In this document: positions 28,523 through 37,260 of the stretch, one piece after another
How positions within the stretch are numbered: the first letter of the stretch is position 1
Layout of the letters: every line of letters begins with the position of its first letter
From: Bacillota bacterium
Lineage (GTDB): Bacteria > Bacillota > Clostridia > Acetivibrionales > Acetivibrionaceae
Length of the DNA: 64,000 bases
Reading direction: 5' to 3'
Assembly (NCBI GenBank): GCA_023421115.1
Contig: JAEZUI010000264.1
Location: 62,001 to 126,000, forward strand
Position numbers and translations under genes: made by a program
The notes under the pieces: model-generated
What the model was told of the DNA's origin: nothing
What the model saw: the letters and a program-made list of their open reading frames with translations, nothing else
Databases searched by the model: none

Positions 28523-29620
28523 ATGGATAATACTGTTTTTAGAAAAGTATCACTCGAAAGACTTTCATCTCCGGAAGAACTCGACCAGTTGATTACTATT
28601 ACAAGTCCTAGGGGATGGATTGCCATGTCGGGCTTGATAATTATTTTGCTGGCTTCTGCTTTTTGGGGAATTTCAGGTCAAATACCCGTGACAGTTAATG
28701 GTGAAGGAATCATAACTGCAAGCGAGGGTGTGGCAAATATTATTCATCCAGTATCCGGAAGAGTTACAGATGTAAGTATAAGAGTTGGCGATTATATCAA
28801 AAAGGGAGACATAATAGCTAGAGTGGAGAATAGGGAACTTGTAGAAGAGATTAATCTGATTAGGAGAGATGTAAATCTTGCACAAGATTTTGACATTAAA
28901 CATTTTAACAATAAATCTGTAGAGCTTTCTTTGGCTCTTAGTGAGCTGTATGAGCTTGCAATGCAAGTAAATACGGTGAATACAGAAGTAGCTTTATTTG
29001 ATAAAAGTCAGATAGAAAAGCAAATTGAGCTTAAAAGAAATACAATAGTTTCAGATCTTAGCTACAAACTTAAATTAGCAGTGGATAAACTTGAAGAAAA
29101 CTCATCGGTAGTTTCACATGTAGATGGCAGAGTTTTAGAGGTCAATATTAAAAAGGGTGATATTATTGAGACTGGAATAACAGCAGCAAGTATAATAAGA
29201 GATGATAGTACAGCGAATAGTCTTGAAGTTGTACTTTATGTATCACCCGATGAGGGTAAGAAAATAACAGCGGGTATGGATGTACATGTGGCTCCAACTA
29301 TTGTGAAAAAAGAGGATTACGGATATATGCTCGGCAAAGTTATTTCGGTGTCTGAATACCCTGTATCAGTTAAGAGTGTGGAACAAACCATCGGGAATCA
29401 GGAGTTGGCAGGCAGCTTTTCAAAGGGGAATGCAACAATAGCGGTTCGGGTAAATCTGATACCTGATTTGTCCACAGCAAGTGGTTTTAAATGGTCAACA
29501 TCAAAAGGTCCTGATATAAAGATTGACAGTGGTAATATCTGCGCAGGTTCAATTGTAATTGAAAAGAGAAGACCTGTAGAGATGGTTCTTCCATACTTAA
29601 AGAAAAGCCTTAATCTTTGA
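28523..29620 (+). CDS. NHLM bacteriocin system secretion protein, HlyD family
   Basis: A 365-residue membrane-fusion-type subunit. The N-terminal FRKVSLERLSSPEELDQLI is the hallmark start of NHLM-system secretion proteins. One membrane helix (GWIAMSGLIIILLASAFWGI) lies at about 31-50. A biotinyl-lipoyl-like half (IIHPVSGRVTDVSIRVGDYI) follows, then a short coiled region and a second lipoyl half (VDGRVLEVNIKKGDIIETG). It would link the ABC exporters to the outside. TAGGAGGTGG lies about 9 bases before the ATG at 28523; a GTG at 28511 is inside that site. It precedes the C39-peptidase exporter by 125 bases. The family assignment is strong. Confidence 0.88.
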   Translation: MDNTVFRKVSLERLSSPEELDQLITITSPRGWIAMSGLIIILLASAFWGISGQIPVTVNGEGIITASEGVANIIHPVSGRVTDVSIRVGDYIKKGDIIARVENRELVEEINLIRRDVNLAQDFDIKHFNNKSVELSLALSELYELAMQVNTVNTEVALFDKSQIEKQIELKRNTIVSDLSYKLKLAVDKLEENSSVVSHVDGRVLEVNIKKGDIIETGITAASIIRDDSTANSLEVVLYVSPDEGKKITAGMDVHVAPTIVKKEDYGYMLGKVISVSEYPVSVKSVEQTIGNQELAGSFSKGNATIAVRVNLIPDLSTASGFKWSTSKGPDIKIDSGNICAGSIVIEKRRPVEMVLPYLKKSLNL

Positions 29621-29745
29621 TTCTTATAGGTCAATATGCTATTTACTTAAAACATCAAGGAGTCTTTAATTCAATTAGTTCATTTCACGGGCAGAAGGAT
29701 TTTGTTTTGCATTAAGACAAACAATTAAGCGGAGGTGTACTACTA

Positions 29746-31896
29746 TTGTCTAGTATAAAAAAAGCACCGACTGTACTTCAATTAGAAGCAGTTGAATGCG
29801 GTGCAGCTTCACTTGCGATGGTATTAGCATATTTTGGACTGAGAGTACCACTTGAAATTTTAAGGAGTGACTGTGGTGTTTCAAGAGATGGAAGCAAAGC
29901 AAGTAATGTATTGAAAGCTGCAAAAAAGTATGGATTAGATGGAAAAGGCTATAGAAAAGAGCCCGAAAGTTTAAAAAATATGCCTCTTCCAATGATTATA
30001 CACTGGAATTTTAATCACTTTCTAGTTTTAGAGGGTTTCCACAAGGGCAAGGTTTATTTGAATGATCCTGCTTTAGGAAGAAGAATTGTCTCGGAAGAAG
30101 AATTTGATCAGAGCTTTACAGGCGTCGTACTCACTTTTGAGAAAAGCGAAACCTTCAAACCGGGTGGAGAAAAAACAAAGTTTTTCGATGTGACAAAAAA
30201 GTATCTTAAGGGTTCTTTGGTTGATCTTATCTATATAATACTAACAGGACTTGCTCTGGTTGTTCCGGGGCTTGTTATACCGGTTTTTATCAAAATATTT
30301 ATAGATGATATCCTTATATCGGGAAGAAACAATTGGATTCCCACACTACTAACATTAATGGCGTTAACTGCTTTTTTACAAGGAAGTCTAACCTGGCTTC
30401 AGGGTTATTATCTGTTAAAACTTGAAACTAAACTCGCTATAAGTTCAGCAGGAAAGTTCTTGTGGCATGTATTAAGGCTTCCAGCAGTTTTTTTTAGTCA
30501 AAGGCATTCAGGCGACATAGGCTCAAGAATGCAAAGTAATGAACGCTTTGCCCAAGTCTTTTCCAGTCAGTTGTTAAAGCTTAGTCTTTCTTTATTTATG
30601 ATTGTTTTTTATTTTTTTATTATGATACAGTATGACGTGCTTCTAACTATGATAGGTGTTATTGCAGCTGTAATAAATATAGTATACTTAAAATTGGTAT
30701 CTGACAAAAGAAGTAATGAGAACAATGTATACCTGAATGATCAGGGAAAGCTTATAGGTGTTTCTATGTCAGGCCTTCAAACTATTGAGACCTTAAAGGC
30801 CACAGGCTCGGAAGCGGATTTTTTTTCAAAATGGTCCGGATACCATGCTAAGACTCTCAATGCACAGCAAAAAATAGGGGTCTCAAATAATTATTTGTCA
30901 ATACTTCCAATTGCCTTAAAGAGTATCACTGAAATTATTGTGATAATTACCGGAGGCATAAAAATAATGAAAGGTCAACTTTCCATTGGAGAACTAATTG
31001 CATTTCAAAGTCTTATGATAAGTTTTTTAAACCCCATAGACAATTTGATGGGTGTGGGTTCTTTACTTCAGAGCATGGTGGGAGATATGAACAGGCTAGA
31101 GGATGTTTTAAAATACCCTGAAGATGTGGAACTAAAAACTGAAAAAATCGACTTGAAAGGGTTTAAAAAAGAAAAGCTGGAGGGTTTGATAAAGGTAAAG
31201 AATCTTTCGTTTGGATATAATTCTTTGGAACAGTCGTTTATTAATAAATTTAACGTTGAAATAAAGCCCGGTTCGCGGGTGGCCCTTGTTGGAGGCTCCG
31301 GTAGTGGTAAATCTACAATTGCAAAGCTGATATGTGGAATTTACCAACCCTGGGAAGGAGAAATTTATTTTGATGGAAAGCCTTCGGCAAAAATTCCTCG
31401 CATACTTAAAACCAATTCCCTTGCTGTTGTAGATCAGGATATATGTGTGTTTAACGCATCTGTAAAAGATAACATAACGCTTTGGGACGATTCCATACCT
31501 GAAACTGATGTTATAAGGGCTGCAAAGGATGCTTGTATCCATGATGACATAATTGCAAGAAAGGGTGGCTACAGTCACATAATGGCTGAAGGAGGAAAAA
31601 ACTTCAGCGGAGGTCAAAGGCAGAGAATAGAAATTGCACGTGCTCTTGTAAAAAATCCTTCAATTTTGATACTTGATGAAGCTACAAGTGCTCTTGATGC
31701 CAATACAGAACGAATTGTGTATGAGAACATATGCAAAAGAGGGTGCACGTGCATTATAGTAGCCCATCGTTTGAGTACAATAAGAGATTGTGATGAAATT
31801 ATTGTTATGGATAAGGGGAGTATTGTACAAAGAGGAACCCATGAGAAATTAAAAAAAGAGAACGGATATTATTCAAAGCTCATAAGTGTAAGCTAA
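29746..31896 (+). CDS. NHLM-type ABC exporter with C39 peptidase domain
   Basis: A 716-residue peptidase-containing ABC transporter. Residues 1-135 form a C39 peptidase: catalytic Cys18 in LEAVECGAASLAMVLAYFG, His91 in HWNFNHFLVLEGF, and Asp107 in VYLNDPALG. The membrane domain spans about 150-440, and the ATPase has Walker A GGSGSGKS at about 516, signature FSGGQRQRIEIARAL and Walker B ILILDEATSALD. All catalytic residues are intact, so it can remove a double-glycine leader and export the product. The start is a TTG after GGAGGTG. It is the natural partner of the double-glycine peptide at 11804-11974, although 18 kb apart. The stop codon abuts copy 2 of the dispersed repeat. Confidence 0.92.
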   Translation: MSSIKKAPTVLQLEAVECGAASLAMVLAYFGLRVPLEILRSDCGVSRDGSKASNVLKAAKKYGLDGKGYRKEPESLKNMPLPMIIHWNFNHFLVLEGFHKGKVYLNDPALGRRIVSEEEFDQSFTGVVLTFEKSETFKPGGEKTKFFDVTKKYLKGSLVDLIYIILTGLALVVPGLVIPVFIKIFIDDILISGRNNWIPTLLTLMALTAFLQGSLTWLQGYYLLKLETKLAISSAGKFLWHVLRLPAVFFSQRHSGDIGSRMQSNERFAQVFSSQLLKLSLSLFMIVFYFFIMIQYDVLLTMIGVIAAVINIVYLKLVSDKRSNENNVYLNDQGKLIGVSMSGLQTIETLKATGSEADFFSKWSGYHAKTLNAQQKIGVSNNYLSILPIALKSITEIIVIITGGIKIMKGQLSIGELIAFQSLMISFLNPIDNLMGVGSLLQSMVGDMNRLEDVLKYPEDVELKTEKIDLKGFKKEKLEGLIKVKNLSFGYNSLEQSFINKFNVEIKPGSRVALVGGSGSGKSTIAKLICGIYQPWEGEIYFDGKPSAKIPRILKTNSLAVVDQDICVFNASVKDNITLWDDSIPETDVIRAAKDACIHDDIIARKGGYSHIMAEGGKNFSGGQRQRIEIARALVKNPSILILDEATSALDANTERIVYENICKRGCTCIIVAHRLSTIRDCDEIIVMDKGSIVQRGTHEKLKKENGYYSKLISVS

Positions 31897-31996
31897 GGCC
31901 ATTTCAAAAAATAACCTATAAAATATTTAGGTCGCAAAGCCCATTAAATAGAATTTTTTTGAAATGGCAATTGACCAGTTGCTTTTTTGGATCACC
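31897..31996 (-). repeat. Dispersed hairpin repeat, copy 2 (inverted relative to copy 1)
   Basis: A 100-base element starting the base after the C39 exporter stop codon and ending 20 bases before the next exporter. Its reverse complement matches 5869-5967 from end to end. The arms GCCATTTCAAAAAAT (31898-31912) and the near-complement ending at 31968 form a hairpin. It may alter the ratio of the two exporter transcripts. Confidence 0.8.
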
Positions 31997-32015
31997 AAAA
32001 AAAGGGGGATAGGCT

Positions 32016-34193
32016 ATGCCGCAAGATACTTTAATTAAGAAAAAAGACAGACAGGAAAAGTATATGGAAAGTGCATTATTTAATCTTGCAGCAGTTTCGG
32101 ATAAAAAGAGGCCAGGGGTGGAAGCAATATCAGATAATCCCCTTGTAAACTCATGTATGTATGTTGCAGAAAAGATGAAAATGAAAATTAATATACCTTC
32201 AAAAGAAAAGCTCGAAAAGAGTAATGACCTTTTAGATGAAATTGCAAAAGCATCTCGCATAAGGTATAGGCAGGTTGCACTAAGAGGTGATTGGTGGAAA
32301 AGAGATAATGGACCTCTTTTGGCATTTTTTGAAGAAGATAACCGACCAATTGCCCTTATCCCTCAATCGTTGAATATATATAAGCTGTTTGATACCACAA
32401 ATAAAAAAGAGATGTTTGTAGATGCAGAAACAGCACAGCTTATCAAACCTTTTGCATATGTATTTTATAGACCTTTCCCTTCTGAACCTATTGGCTTGAA
32501 ACAACTGTTCAGCTTTAGTTTTGAAATGACTGCAATAAGAGATATTGTTATAATTTTGCTGATGGGTTTGGCCGGTGGTCTTTTAGGTATGATAAATCCC
32601 TTGGTAACAGGTATTATTATTGATAATATTGTTCCACAGGCAGACAGAAGTCAGCTCCTTATTATTGGTTTTTTACTTTTGTCTTTTGCAATAGGCAAGG
32701 TTTTATTTCAGTTAACACGTTCCACAGCAATGGTCAGAATGGAGGGTAAAATGGACAGCTTTGGGCAGTCGGCTGTATGGGACAGGCTTATAAGTCTTCC
32801 TATGACTTTTTTTAGAGATTTTAATTCCGGTGAGCTTGCTATGCGGGCTATGGGTATAAGCCAGATACGACAGGTGCTTTCGGGAGCAACAATAAGCACA
32901 ATAATTTCAAGCGTTTTTTCACTGTTTAACGGACTGCTTATGTTTAATTACAGTGTAAAGCTATCCCTTGTTGCAATGGCATTAATCCTGTTTGCAGTGA
33001 CCATTTCCCTGATTTTGGGTTATTATCAAATTCAATTTGAAAGAAAAAAAGAGGATATGGAAAACCGAATATCAGGATTTATGCTGCAGATTATTGAAGG
33101 TGTGACAAAATTTCGAGTATCCGGTTCTGAGCACAGAGCCTTCTATCAGTGGTCAAAACAATTTGCTGCTTTACGTAAGATATGCTTGTCTAAAGAACTT
33201 TTTGCTAATATTTTAAATACTTTCAACGCAATTTTCCCACTGATTGCATATATGACGCTGTTTTATATATTAGGAGGCAGCAAAGGAGACATGACCACCG
33301 GTGAGTTTGTGGCGTTTAATGCTTCTTTTGGAATATTTATGGTAGCAATGCTGCAAATATCCGATACTATTTTAGAAGTAAATACAATTATTCCTACCTA
33401 TGAAAATATAAAGCCGATACTTTGTACACTTCCTGAATATGATGAGGAAAAAGAAGATCCCGGGGAAATTGACGGTAAAATTGAGATTGGGCATATCACT
33501 TTTAGGTATGAAAAAAATGGACCAGTAATATTAGACGATATTTCCCTTAAAATAAAAGAGGGTGAATATGTTGCAATTGTAGGTGCTTCAGGATGTGGAA
33601 AATCAACTCTACTTCGAATACTATTAGGTTTTGAAAAGGCAGAGTCGGGAAAAGTTTATTACAGTGGTAAGGATTTAGAGACAGTGGATATAAGAGCACT
33701 AAGAAAGCAGTTCGGAGTAGTGCTTCAAAACGGACAGCTCATAGCGGGTGATATTTTCAGCAATATTGTTGGCACCAATCCGGCTTTGACCATAAAAGAA
33801 GCCGAAGAAGCGGCACAGATGGCCGGTTTGCTAGACGATATAAATGATATGCCAATGGGCTTTAATACTATTGTATCGGAGGGCGGAAGTACTTTGTCAG
33901 GCGGGCAGCGTCAAAGGCTAATGATAGCAAGGGCAATTGTGAATAAGCCCAAAATACTGTTTTTTGATGAAGCTACAAGTGCTCTTGATAACAATACTCA
34001 AAAACATGTAAGTGATAGTCTAGATAAACTAGATGCGACAAGAATTGTTATTGCACACAGACTAAGTACTGTAATAAATTGTGACCGTATAATTGTATTA
34101 GAAAAAGGAAAGATAGCAGAAGAAGGAACCTATAAAGAGCTTATGGCTAAGGACGGCATTTTTGCCCAGTTGGCAAAACGTCAATTGGAATGA
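32016..34193 (+). CDS. NHLM-type ABC exporter, second subunit
   Basis: A 725-residue ABC transporter without a C39 domain. It has an N-terminal cytoplasmic extension of about 150 residues containing YRQVALRGDWWKRDNGPLLAF, typical of the NHLM ATP-binding protein. A six-helix exporter domain (about 165-450) follows. The ATPase shows Walker A GASGCGKST at about 523, signature LSGGQRQRLMIARAI and FFDEATSALD. It probably forms a heterodimer with the upstream C39 exporter, as in other NHLM loci. AAAGGGGG precedes the ATG. It is the last gene of the operon and is somewhat shorter than many NHLM homologues, but all ATPase motifs are intact. Confidence 0.88.
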   Translation: MPQDTLIKKKDRQEKYMESALFNLAAVSDKKRPGVEAISDNPLVNSCMYVAEKMKMKINIPSKEKLEKSNDLLDEIAKASRIRYRQVALRGDWWKRDNGPLLAFFEEDNRPIALIPQSLNIYKLFDTTNKKEMFVDAETAQLIKPFAYVFYRPFPSEPIGLKQLFSFSFEMTAIRDIVIILLMGLAGGLLGMINPLVTGIIIDNIVPQADRSQLLIIGFLLLSFAIGKVLFQLTRSTAMVRMEGKMDSFGQSAVWDRLISLPMTFFRDFNSGELAMRAMGISQIRQVLSGATISTIISSVFSLFNGLLMFNYSVKLSLVAMALILFAVTISLILGYYQIQFERKKEDMENRISGFMLQIIEGVTKFRVSGSEHRAFYQWSKQFAALRKICLSKELFANILNTFNAIFPLIAYMTLFYILGGSKGDMTTGEFVAFNASFGIFMVAMLQISDTILEVNTIIPTYENIKPILCTLPEYDEEKEDPGEIDGKIEIGHITFRYEKNGPVILDDISLKIKEGEYVAIVGASGCGKSTLLRILLGFEKAESGKVYYSGKDLETVDIRALRKQFGVVLQNGQLIAGDIFSNIVGTNPALTIKEAEEAAQMAGLLDDINDMPMGFNTIVSEGGSTLSGGQRQRLMIARAIVNKPKILFFDEATSALDNNTQKHVSDSLDKLDATRIVIAHRLSTVINCDRIIVLEKGKIAEEGTYKELMAKDGIFAQLAKRQLE

Positions 34194-34308
34194 TATATAA
34201 TTCTTGTTTATAAAAGTTTTGAACTGTTGTTTAAAGTAGTCACCTTTATAAACCTTAAGATAAGTTTCTTTCAGGTTTGCTTTCTATCTGCTAGAAATTT
34301 TATTGAAG

Positions 34309-34330
34309 TTTTATCATAATTATGATAAAA
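34309..34330. promoter_or_regulatory. Perfect palindrome, probable antitoxin operator
   Basis: A 22-base perfect palindrome (TTTTATCATAA followed by its exact complement) about 30 bases upstream of the antitoxin gene. Phd/RelB antitoxins repress their own operon through such palindromes, so this is the expected operator. Confidence 0.65.
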
Positions 34331-34361
34331 TTATAGTAATATAACTTGGAGGTGCTATTTT

Positions 34362-34649
34362 ATGCCACAAATTAGACCAGTGTCCGATTTGAGAAATAAA
34401 TTTGCTGATATTTCAAAAGCTGTCCACGAATCCACTGAACCAGTGATTCTAACAAAAAATGGCTATGGAGATATGGTTGTTATGAGTTATGAAGCTTTTG
34501 AGAAGTATCAATTTGAAAGTGAGATATATTTAAAACTTAAGGAAGCTGAGATTCAAGCAAAGCAAACAAATAAACGATTTACTCATAAGGAAGTTTTTTG
34601 CGACTTGAAAAAGAAATTGAAGGATAAAATAGATAATGAGAAAGTATAA
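34362..34649 (+). CDS. Type II antitoxin, Phd/YefM family
   Basis: A 95-residue protein. The N-terminal IRPVSDLRNKFADISKAVHESTEPVILTKNGYGDMVVMSYEAFE is a classic Phd/YefM DNA-binding domain. The C-terminal part is charged and probably binds the toxin. TTGGAGGTG lies before the ATG. It overlaps the toxin gene by 14 bases, a typical arrangement for coupled synthesis. The palindrome at 34309-34330 is the likely autoregulatory site. It follows the exporter operon but appears to be an independent module. Confidence 0.9.
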   Translation: MPQIRPVSDLRNKFADISKAVHESTEPVILTKNGYGDMVVMSYEAFEKYQFESEIYLKLKEAEIQAKQTNKRFTHKEVFCDLKKKLKDKIDNEKV

Positions 34650-34953
34650 AATTAATTATCTCCCTGTTGCTAAAGAGGATATCACAGATATTATCCTTTA
34701 TATATCAGAACATTTAAGTGCATCGAAAGCTGCAATGGATTTACTGGAATCTCTGGATGCTTCGATTTCTTTATTGCAGGATTTTCCCTATGCTTATAAG
34801 CTTTTTCGTATGATAAAACCTATAGATGAAGAATATAGACTGCTACCAGTAAAAAATTATGCGGTTTTTTATGTTGTGCGAGAACATGAGAAAATTGTTG
34901 AAATACATCGAGTGATTTATTCAAAGATGGACATAAATAGAATTATAGGATAA
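34636..34953 (+). CDS. Type II toxin, RelE/ParE family
   Basis: A 105-residue protein of the RelE/ParE superfamily: KYKINYLPVAKEDITDIILYI at the start, then DFPYAYKLFRMIKPIDEEYRLLPVKNYAVFYVVREHEKIVEIHRVIY, the usual beta-sheet core ending in the IHRVIY strand. RelE-type members cleave mRNA on the ribosome and ParE-type members poison gyrase; the sequence does not decide between them. Start and length agree with the family, and it overlaps the antitoxin. No frameshift is seen, so the pair may be active. Confidence 0.88.
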   Translation: MRKYKINYLPVAKEDITDIILYISEHLSASKAAMDLLESLDASISLLQDFPYAYKLFRMIKPIDEEYRLLPVKNYAVFYVVREHEKIVEIHRVIYSKMDINRIIG

Positions 34954-35200
34954 ATATTTAGATAGAATCAGTAGTCATTGCGTTGCTTTGAATTCATTTG
35001 TCAGTCGATATTAAAGTAGCACAAGATTTTATCATCCTTAAAAGCTGCAAAGCCCATTACAAATGTAAATACTGCGGGTATGAAGAAAAAGGCCCATAAC
35101 AAAAGCTAAAAGCAACTGACGCAGCCTTTAGCCTCCTTGTTATAGGCAATTGGGTGGATGCCTATAACGGACAAATAATCCAATTGAGGAGTGGTGGAAT

Positions 35201-35365
35201 ATGTATGTGCAAGAAAAAAAGTCGAAAGAGAATAAAAGTAGGGTAGTTGCTAATGCTGTTGGGCAGAGGAAAAGTGGTGTAATACAGAGTATAGGTCTAA
35301 AATTGTGGAGCAAAGAAACATGCAGGAAATGGTGACCAGTATTTCTCATAATTTGGGAATTAAGA
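35201..35365 (+). pseudogene. N-terminal relic of a contractile-injection-associated (DUF4157-type) protein
   Basis: An ATG at 35201 with GAGGAGTGG upstream opens a 44-codon frame containing KENKSRVVANAVGQRKSGVIQ, which ends at a TGA at 35335. Shifting one base near 35300 continues as SKIVEQRNMQEMVTS. The two pieces together resemble the N-terminal pattern (RVVANSVxQKKS ... AQRKLQEMAxxS) often seen in DUF4157/eCIS-associated proteins. The rest of the gene is missing, replaced by the IS91-like relic. The family link rests on motif memory, not on a search. Confidence 0.5.
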
Positions 35366-35382
35366 AAAAAGCAAATACCTAC

Positions 35383-35781
35383 CTATCTATCTGTTTGTTT
35401 ATTTCTACTGTCTGCTATTGCTGGATGCCTAACATATCGTGCCATATATCTTGCTGCTTGCTTTGTTTTCCCTTCTGTCCTTCTTTTCGCCTGTATGTTA
35501 AAGCCATTACTTCTTTCTTTGAAGCACCAGTCAATTATCTTTGCTAATTCCTTATCCCTTGGCATCGTTTTCTTTAATGCTATTAATATATAATACTGCC
35601 ACTTCTTTCGTATCACAGTATAGTCTATGTAGGACATTGCTATCCATTTACCTTTTGGAGTTAATCCTCCTTCTGTCATTAACATATGTACATGCATCTT
35701 TGTTTTTAAATCTCTTCCGAATGGATGCAGTACCATTAATATTCCAGGCAACCAAAAGTTTTTTAGACATAAATTAAGCAT
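35383..35781 (-). pseudogene. IS91-like transposase fragment
   Basis: A 132-residue fragment on the minus strand. VLHPFGRDLKTKMHVHMLMTEGG and YTVIRKKWQYYIL, then AARYMARYVRHPAIADSR, match internal blocks of IS91/ISCR-type Y2 transposases (HTFGRDL...PHVH..VTEGG; AxYIxRYxRHPxIAxSR). The N-terminal zinc-finger part and the C-terminus after RHPAIA are lost, so it is inactive. On the plus strand at 35046-35100 a short cysteine-rich reading (CKAHYKCKYCGYEEKGP) could be another transposase relic. The rest of 34954-36162 holds no intact gene; a 16-codon ORF with a good AGGAGG starts at 35886. Confidence 0.7.
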
Positions 35782-36104
35782 TATTACAATAATTCCGTAA
35801 TTTTATATTGGGAACATATGTTAAAAGAGTGCAAAAAGTTATAGATTATTAAAGAAATTATATAATTTACCAGGAGGATAAGATTATGACGGAATTTTTA
35901 AGAAAATCAGCAAAAGGTAGGAGAATTTTATGCTAAGGTCAGCTAGTATGAAAAGCAAATAAAGCCCAAACAGAGAAGTACTGATAATATTTTAGAAAAT
36001 GGAAGGAAGTTCATTAAGACCTGTTGTCTAGATTGATCCGGTTGATTGTTAACAAGAATTATTAAAATAGAACAAAGAACCGTCCCCTGCTTTAACAAAC
36101 AAAA

Positions 36105-36131
36105 AACCGTAACTGAAGTCAAGTTACGGTT
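36105..36131 (-). terminator. Intrinsic terminator of the stalk-domain gene
   Basis: AACCGTAACT (36105-36114) pairs perfectly with its complement at 36122-36131 across a 7-base loop. Read on the minus strand the stem is followed by TTTTTTG, so it terminates the gene at 36163-36891. Confidence 0.85.
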
Positions 36132-36162
36132 TCTAAAAAATTCTAAAGTTTAAAGCAATAAG

Positions 36163-36891
36163 TTATTTGTGAAGTGCCACATCAACTAGCCCATAACGTA
36201 CAAAGGTTGATGCAGTGGAGGGGATATCAGTATTTATCTCAATTTTAAACTTTTCCACTCCTGAAATGTTTACATCAAAATCGATAGGAAGAATTCCTCC
36301 TGTCAATTCAGGAGATGTGTATAAAAGTTTGTTGTCTCCATACAAATTTAGAGTGGCTTTGTAATCCGTACTGTTGGAGTAATAGGAAAGAGCAAATTTG
36401 CCGCTAATTCTACTATATTTTTTACTTAACAGATAGTCTGTGTATAACCAGTTATAATTTATATTACAGTCAATTACTCTGGCATAGGAATTTTCCATAG
36501 AATCCTTGAAATTGCCGATCGGAAGTTTATTCCATTCGCTGAAACCACTCTTAGCTTGGAGATTAAAATGATATAAATCATAAAGCCATACCACATCAGC
36601 TTTTTCATCACTAATATATACACTTTTAGTTGTCCCATCCCAAGTTACTTCTTTGCCTAAAGCTTCGGCTACTGCTCTTACAGGTAGATATGTAGTTCCA
36701 TCATAAATAAAAGGCTCAACAGTTTTACCGTTTCCATCTTTAGAATTTACTAATGAGTTGTTTACAAATATTTTGACATTGTCATAATAAACATCAATGG
36801 TCTTTTTAAGAGATGCAGCGTATGAAGTAGAGATAAGTAAAGACAAAAAAATTAATAGAACACCGATTTTTTTTACATACTTTTTTAACAT
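36163..36891 (-). CDS. Secreted protein with stalk domain and NPCBM-like domain
   Basis: A 242-residue exported protein. A signal peptide covers about residues 1-26 (LLIFLSLLISTSYAA). Residues about 33-95 form a copper-amine-oxidase N-terminal-like stalk domain (VKIFVNNSLVNSKDG ... YDGTTYLPVRAVAEALGKEVTWDGTTKSVYI), common in secreted proteins of Firmicutes. The C-terminal part (YARVIDCNINYNWLYTDYLLSKKYSRISGKFAL ... FKIEI) matches the NPCBM/NEW2 carbohydrate-associated fold. It probably binds a surface glycan; no catalytic residues are seen. It is transcribed alone, divergent from the sensor kinase, and is closed by a strong terminator. Confidence 0.85.
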   Translation of the reverse strand: MLKKYVKKIGVLLIFLSLLISTSYAASLKKTIDVYYDNVKIFVNNSLVNSKDGNGKTVEPFIYDGTTYLPVRAVAEALGKEVTWDGTTKSVYISDEKADVVWLYDLYHFNLQAKSGFSEWNKLPIGNFKDSMENSYARVIDCNINYNWLYTDYLLSKKYSRISGKFALSYYSNSTDYKATLNLYGDNKLLYTSPELTGGILPIDFDVNISGVEKFKIEINTDIPSTASTFVRYGLVDVALHK

Positions 36892-37260
36892 TGTATAATC
36901 CTCCCGAATATCTTAATTTATACTACACACATTCAAAAGTATAGCCTTTATTAGAAGATATTTCAATAGAATAATTCTTATTACTAATTTAATTTAGTTT
37001 TTTATAATTTGGTTCTTAATATAAGTTATAAATAATTTACTAGTTTGGCAAAAATAATATGGAAGTCAAACGGAGAAAAATAGTAAAAGCATTATCATAA
37101 AATAACTAGATATTATGTTAATTAAACAAGAATTTATCCGATATTATAAGTGCATAGAGTATTCTGATAATAAAGCATTAATCGAATCATGCAATTAATA
37201 TATAAGTTTAGATATTGATTGCTAGGGTTGTTCTTCATATATACATTAGGAGGATTTCGA
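36892..37260. other. Divergent intergenic region
   Basis: This 369-base, very AT-rich gap separates the minus-strand stalk-domain gene and the plus-strand sensor kinase and must hold both promoters. I saw no convincing promoter pair, repeat or small gene apart from the AGGAGG site just before 37261. Confidence 0.4.

Noticed and set aside
31916..32260. Minus-strand open frame of 114 codons
   Set aside because: It runs through the hairpin repeat and antisense to the exporter gene, with no ribosome site or recognisable domain.
35046..35060. Third copy of the dispersed repeat (shared GCAAAGCCCATTA)
   Set aside because: Only about 13 bases agree and the hairpin arms are missing. Chance or a tiny remnant.
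36070..36090. GAACCGTCCCCTG element
   Set aside because: Resembles one arm of common firmicute intergenic hairpins, but the second arm is absent here, so no feature was called.
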